DNA from: an uncultured bacterium
GTDB taxonomy: Bacteria > Cyanobacteriota > Vampirovibrionia > Gastranaerophilales > Gastranaerophilaceae
Length of the DNA: 8,508 nucleotides
Assembly: GCA_948742005.1 (NCBI GenBank)
Contig: CAPYQR010000064.1
Location: 1-8,508, forward strand
Reading direction: 5' to 3'
Shown piece by piece: positions 6,195 to 8,508 of this stretch; position 1 is the first letter of the stretch, and the number at the start of each line of letters is the position of its first letter. The notes beneath the pieces were generated by a model. The model ran no database searches, had not been told where the DNA came from, and worked only from the letters and a program-made list of their open reading frames with translations. Both the position numbers and the translations under genes were made by a program.

Positions 6195-6196
6195 TA

Positions 6197-7153
6197 TTAC
6201 TCCTTGGCTTCATATTGTTTCATAATTTTAACACACATATTATTCTTAATTACCCCCGGAATCACAAAAAACTTCTTCTTTTTATTTATGCAGCCTAGAA
6301 GTTCTTCGTTTAATTTTTGGTCTAATTTTATAACATCATTAATTTTCAAATCCAAAACATCATTAACTTCAAGCTTTGTTTTGCCAAGCAAAACCTGAAA
6401 ATCAAGCTTTGCACCTTTGATTTTTTCCAATGTTTCATTTCTTCCGATTTCATTTGAAGCAACGCTTGCATGTTGGTAAATATATTGAGGGGTTAATTTT
6501 GGAAGCACGGTTTCTAAAACCGGATACGGAAAACAAAGATTCATTAACCCGAAATTCTTCTGTCCGAGGCGGACTTCAAAAGAAATCAAAGTAACAATTT
6601 CGCCGTTTGTTGTAATCGGAACTGAATGATAACCGTTTGCAAGGGTAACAAATTCTGATTTAACAGGCAAAATCGCACTCCATGCTTCTTCAAGAATTTT
6701 AATTATTTTTTCTGTAAATTTTGTTGTTAAAAGTTCCTCAATTTGGGTCAATTCCTTGCTGTGGTCGTTAACAATGCCTGCTCCGCCTAACATCCTGTCT
6801 AAAATTACCGCCAAAATTTCAGGGCTCATCCCAAGCGAAACTTCACCCGATAAAGGATTTAGTTTAAAAATCATATTCTGAATATGATTGGGCATTGAAC
6901 AGATGTATTCCTCATAAGTCAACTGGTCAACCGAAATTACATCAATTTCAACTTCCATTCTCAAATAAGCAGTTAAAATCTGTGCCAGATGACGGACAAA
7001 ATCACGATGTATATCTTGAAGAGCTTTTAAATGTTCCTTTGAAAATTTATCAGGACGACGGAAATTGTAGAGTTTGCAATTCTTTCTAAATTCATCAGAA
7101 AGAACCATTTTCTCTTCCGTATTATTTTCTTCAATAAACTCCTTATTTTCCAT
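6197..7153 (-). CDS. fliM: Flagellar motor switch protein FliM
   Basis: FliM is the C-ring protein that links FliG above to FliN below and normally docks phosphorylated CheY. The 318-residue product shows the family start YNFRRPDKFSKEH (29-41), the middle domain (about 40-230) with the FliG-binding GGAG loop (123-126), and a FliN-like SpoA domain (about 243-315, LDFQVLLGKTKLEVNDVLDL). The usual N-terminal CheY-binding peptide (LSQ-x-EID-x-LL) is absent; only 28 residues precede YNF, which is short for the family. The ATG at 7153 has TAGGAG 18 nt upstream, too far for optimal use; an alternative ATG (M16, 7108) has GGAAG at 5 nt, which would give 303 residues. First gene of the fliM-fliN-receiver operon. 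Confidence 0.95.
   Translation of the reverse strand: MENKEFIEENNTEEKMVLSDEFRKNCKLYNFRRPDKFSKEHLKALQDIHRDFVRHLAQILTAYLRMEVEIDVISVDQLTYEEYICSMPNHIQNMIFKLNPLSGEVSLGMSPEILAVILDRMLGGAGIVNDHSKELTQIEELLTTKFTEKIIKILEEAWSAILPVKSEFVTLANGYHSVPITTNGEIVTLISFEVRLGQKNFGLMNLCFPYPVLETVLPKLTPQYIYQHASVASNEIGRNETLEKIKGAKLDFQVLLGKTKLEVNDVLDLKINDVIKLDQKLNEELLGCINKKKKFFVIPGVIKNNMCVKIMKQYEAKE
6200..6205 (-). promoter_or_regulatory. Ribosome binding site that fixes the TTG start of fliN
   Basis: AAGGAG covers the last two sense codons of fliM and sits 5 nt before TTG at 6194. It is the strongest Shine-Dalgarno match near the start of fliN. Confidence 0.7.
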
Positions 7154-7194
7154 TATTAAATAAAAAATTCGCTCCTATAATTAACCATAATACT

Positions 7195-7224
7195 ATTTTA
7201 GCATTATTTTGTCTATCGTATCAA
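7195..7224 (-). promoter_or_regulatory. Sigma-70-type promoter of the fliM operon
   Basis: On the minus strand TTGATA (7224-7219; 5 of 6), an 18-bp spacer and TAAAAT (7200-7195; 5 of 6) would start transcription near 7188, about 35 nt before the fliM ATG, with TAGGAG inside the leader. It is one of the best promoter matches in the window. Confidence 0.5.
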
Positions 7225-7239
7225 AAGATGAAGCCTTTA
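7213..7239 (-). promoter_or_regulatory. Sigma-28 (FliA/SigD)-like promoter match before fliM
   Basis: On the minus strand TAAAGGCT (7239-7232), exactly 11 bp, then TACGATAG (7220-7213) resembles the flagellar sigma consensus TAAAGTTT-N11-GCCGATAA, keeping TAAAG and CGATA. It overlaps the sigma-70-type match, so only one need be real. Confidence 0.3.
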
Positions 7240-7245
7240 AAATTA

Positions 7246-7263
7246 ATTTTTTGCGCAAAAAAT
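7246..7263. repeat. 18-bp perfect palindrome between fliM and the HExxH gene
   Basis: ATTTTTTGCGCAAAAAAT reads the same on both strands. It lies about 22 bp upstream of the fliM -35 box and about 50 bp upstream of the divergent ATG, a position expected for a dimeric regulator. It has no U-tract arrangement of a normal terminator. Regulator unknown. Confidence 0.5.
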
Positions 7264-7314
7264 ACTATTTTTGATTTTTAAAATAATGTAACTACTAAAA
7301 TCCAAGGGGTCAAA

Positions 7315-7923
7315 ATGAACATATCTCCAATTTCTTCATTAAAATTAAACAATATTAAACTTGCAGACAGAAAATATAATCATCAGCAACAAAATTCAAT
7401 CTTAAAATCAAAAAATGATGTTTTTATCAAAAGTATAAATTTTACATCCAGAAATATTGATAAAAATTATGAACCGTTTAAAAACGATTTGATTTCATAT
7501 ATTCTTCAAAACGACAACTGCCAAGCAAAAGAAATTGAAAAAATATTTCAAAAGTATTCCCCAAAAACTTCTTTTAAAGATTTTTCATCCTTACCAAAAA
7601 CCACAAACGCACACGAAGCAACAGCAGGCTATACAGAACAAAAAATAGGCTTCATCATGGGAAAAGATGGAAAATTGCAGCTTGAAAAATTCCCCCAAAC
7701 CGTATATATGGTATTCCCGCCAAACAATTCTTATGATGAAAAAGTGTTGTTAATAGACAGAATTCTTCACGAAGCAACACATGTTTTCAATTCTGATTAT
7801 TCAAAAGGAAATGAACATGAAGAATTAATGTCAAATTACATTAAAAATGCTCAAAATATTCAAAAAACACTCAACACAATCAAAATGGCACAACAAGTTT
7901 TTAATGCTGTTGAAAAAAATTAG
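7315..7923 (+). CDS. HExxH (zincin-like) hypothetical protein, likely N-terminal part of a frameshifted gene
   Basis: I do not recognise a named family. The 202-residue product starts with an Asn/Ser/Lys-rich, low-complexity N-terminus containing INFTSRN (41-47). No classical signal peptide is visible. A central region follows, and then ILHEATHVFN (150-159), which carries the HExxH zinc-binding motif (H152, E153, H156). Glu residues at 169-170 (NEHEELMSNYI) could provide the third ligand of a gluzincin, though the spacing is shorter than usual. A peptidase is therefore possible but unproven. The start is secure: AAGGGG (7304-7309) lies 5 nt before ATG. The frame ends at TAG 7921-7923 just after a 7-A run, while the -1 frame continues as an open helical sequence to 8252. 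Reading both parts would give about 312 residues. Confidence 0.75.
   Translation: MNISPISSLKLNNIKLADRKYNHQQQNSILKSKNDVFIKSINFTSRNIDKNYEPFKNDLISYILQNDNCQAKEIEKIFQKYSPKTSFKDFSSLPKTTNAHEATAGYTEQKIGFIMGKDGKLQLEKFPQTVYMVFPPNNSYDEKVLLIDRILHEATHVFNSDYSKGNEHEELMSNYIKNAQNIQKTLNTIKMAQQVFNAVEKN
7914..7920 (+). other. Frameshift point: A-AAA-AAT heptamer directly before the stop
   Basis: The codons GAA-AAA-AAT-TAG contain seven consecutive A (7913-7919). The heptamer A-AAA-AAT fits the X-XXY-YYZ pattern for -1 slippage, and the -1 frame begins TTA-GCC-AAA and is open to 8250. A lost A in the run (or a sequencing deletion) would have the same effect. I see no strong stem-loop downstream, which favours simple indel or transcript slippage over programmed ribosomal frameshifting. 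Confidence 0.55.
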
Positions 7924-7946
7924 CCAAATTAGAAAAGATAGGCTCT

Positions 7947-8252
7947 TTGCCAAAGAATATTCCTGCTTCAAAAAATCTTGAAAAAATCTTTATTCAAAAT
8001 TTCAATCTTAAACCTGAAATTTTAATAACAAAATTAATTAACGATATTTTAAACAATGCAAGCAAACTTGGCAATTTTGATAAAAACTTCGTTCTTGATT
8101 TTGTAATTTCTAAAGCAGACGAAGAAAAAGAAGCCTACAAAAATGCTCTTGAAGCAGAAAAAAGCTTGTTAAACATTAAAGGCAAAACCGATTTTGATTT
8201 AAGATTAGAAGTTTATGAAAACATAATTAAATCAGCAAAAAAATTAAAATAA
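7947..8252 (+). CDS. C-terminal part of the HExxH-gene protein in the -1 frame
   Basis: If taken as a separate gene this frame would have to start at TTG 7947 (101 residues), but no convincing Shine-Dalgarno sequence precedes it. The frame is open from 7914, after a TGA at 7911-7913, and its upstream codons read as ordinary protein (LAKLEKIGSLPKNIPASKNLEKIF), so it is better seen as the continuation of the 7315 gene after a one-base shift. The sequence is mainly helical, Lys/Asn/Leu-rich, with LITKLINDILNNASKLGNF and DEEKEAYKNALEAEKSLL, and ends in SAKKLK. It has no recognisable catalytic motif. Base composition and codon use match the first part. It ends 7 bp before the stop of the opposite-strand 56-residue gene. 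Confidence 0.6.
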   Translation: MPKNIPASKNLEKIFIQNFNLKPEILITKLINDILNNASKLGNFDKNFVLDFVISKADEEKEAYKNALEAEKSLLNIKGKTDFDLRLEVYENIIKSAKKLK

Positions 8253-8259
8253 ACAAAAA

Positions 8260-8430
8260 TCAATAAACAGAAGCACAAATTTTCAAAACATCACCATCAA
8301 CATCAACAATTGCCCATCGGACGATATTTTTTCTATCGGTTTGCGCTTTTATTTCTTGTTCAATAAAATCCACACAAGGCGGCATTTTTGAAGCTTTAAT
8401 TTCTATTGTTTTTGAAATAATTCCCCTCAT
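8260..8430 (-). CDS. Small hypothetical protein, 56 residues
   Basis: An ATG at 8430 on the minus strand starts a 56-codon frame ending in TGA (8262-8260). A strong Shine-Dalgarno sequence, AAGGTGG, lies 4 nt upstream. The product (MRGIISKTIEIKASKMPPCV at the start, then DFIEQEIKAQTDRKN, then VRWAIVDVDGDVLKICASVY) has a beta-alpha-beta look with two Cys (19, 52) and no membrane segment or signal peptide. It follows the presumed transporter gene by 13 nt and is likely co-transcribed with it. I recognise no family. Confidence 0.65.
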   Translation of the reverse strand: MRGIISKTIEIKASKMPPCVDFIEQEIKAQTDRKNIVRWAIVDVDGDVLKICASVY

Positions 8431-8443
8431 TAATCCACCTTAA

Positions 8444-8508
8444 CTACAACAAAATCCCTGCCATTGCAGCAGAAATATAACTTGCAAGCGTGCCTGCAAC
8501 AAGCGCTT
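8444..8508 (-). CDS. C-terminal end of a membrane protein, possibly a concentrative nucleoside transporter (runs off right edge)
   Basis: The minus strand entering from the right edge is open in one frame to TAG (8446-8444) and encodes ALVAGTLASYISAAMAGILL. Small residues and a hydrophobic run at the very C-terminus, with the AGTL...ATIAG-like pattern, recall the end of NupC-type concentrative nucleoside transporters, which take up nucleosides with Na+ or H+ across the inner membrane. Twenty residues cannot settle the family; other multi-pass proteins could end this way. The other two minus frames here are rich in Cys and less plausible. The 56-residue gene starts 13 nt later. Confidence 0.5.
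   Translation of the reverse strand, partial: ALVAGTLASYISAAMAGILL

Noticed and set aside
5715..7089. Plus-strand open frames opposite the receiver, fliN and fliM genes
   Set aside because: All are antisense to confidently identified flagellar genes and lack own start signals.
7271..7301. TTGATT-N19-TAAAAT as the promoter of the HExxH gene
   Set aside because: Transcription would start inside the AAGGGG ribosome binding site, which would disable it; spacer also too long.

Overview
The window is AT-rich bacterial DNA with short intergenic gaps and genes on both strands. The most likely source is a flagellated relative of the cyanobacteria, Candidatus Melainabacteria/Vampirovibrionia (perhaps order Gastranaerophilales). 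Three things point there: a DivIVA-like coiled-coil protein next to coaD that resembles the cyanobacterial form of that family, flagellar switch genes (which true cyanobacteria lack), and hypothetical proteins with short Asn/Lys/Ser-rich N-termini carrying an 'INFTS'-type motif that I associate with this group from memory. The assignment is an inference, not a proof.

Layout. Positions 1-59 (minus) hold the start of an unidentified gene, with a textbook intrinsic terminator on the same strand just upstream of it (85-117). A type IV prepilin-like protein (252-893, plus) converges on era (913-1830, minus). era shares an AT-rich divergent promoter region with a 645-residue membrane protein (1904-3841, plus): signal peptide, small beta-type domain, long Gln/Lys/Thr-rich linker, one membrane helix and a cytoplasmic C-terminal domain. 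A 54-residue basic protein (3846-4010), not described before as far as I know, follows it directly. This pair converges on coaD plus the DivIVA-like gene (5093-4020, minus).

Further right lies a compact flagellar switch operon, fliM-fliN-receiver-domain protein (7153-5195, minus). It is preceded by a good sigma-70-type promoter that overlaps a sigma-28-like match, and by an 18-bp perfect palindrome. Divergent from it is a gene for an HExxH (zincin-like) hypothetical protein (7315-7923). It appears to be split by a frameshift at a 7-A run, because its C-terminal half continues in the -1 frame to 8252. The right edge carries a 56-residue hypothetical protein (8260-8430, minus) and the last 20 residues of a membrane protein that looks like the end of a concentrative nucleoside transporter (8444-8508, minus).

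The genes mix housekeeping (era, coaD) with cell-surface and motility functions (prepilin, flagellar switch, membrane scaffold). There are no rRNA or tRNA genes, CRISPR arrays, insertion sequences or phage genes that I can see. The best candidates for something undescribed are the membrane scaffold with its coupled small protein, the frameshifted HExxH protein, the FliM without a recognisable CheY-docking peptide beside an atypical receiver protein, and the terminated leader or small RNA at the left edge.
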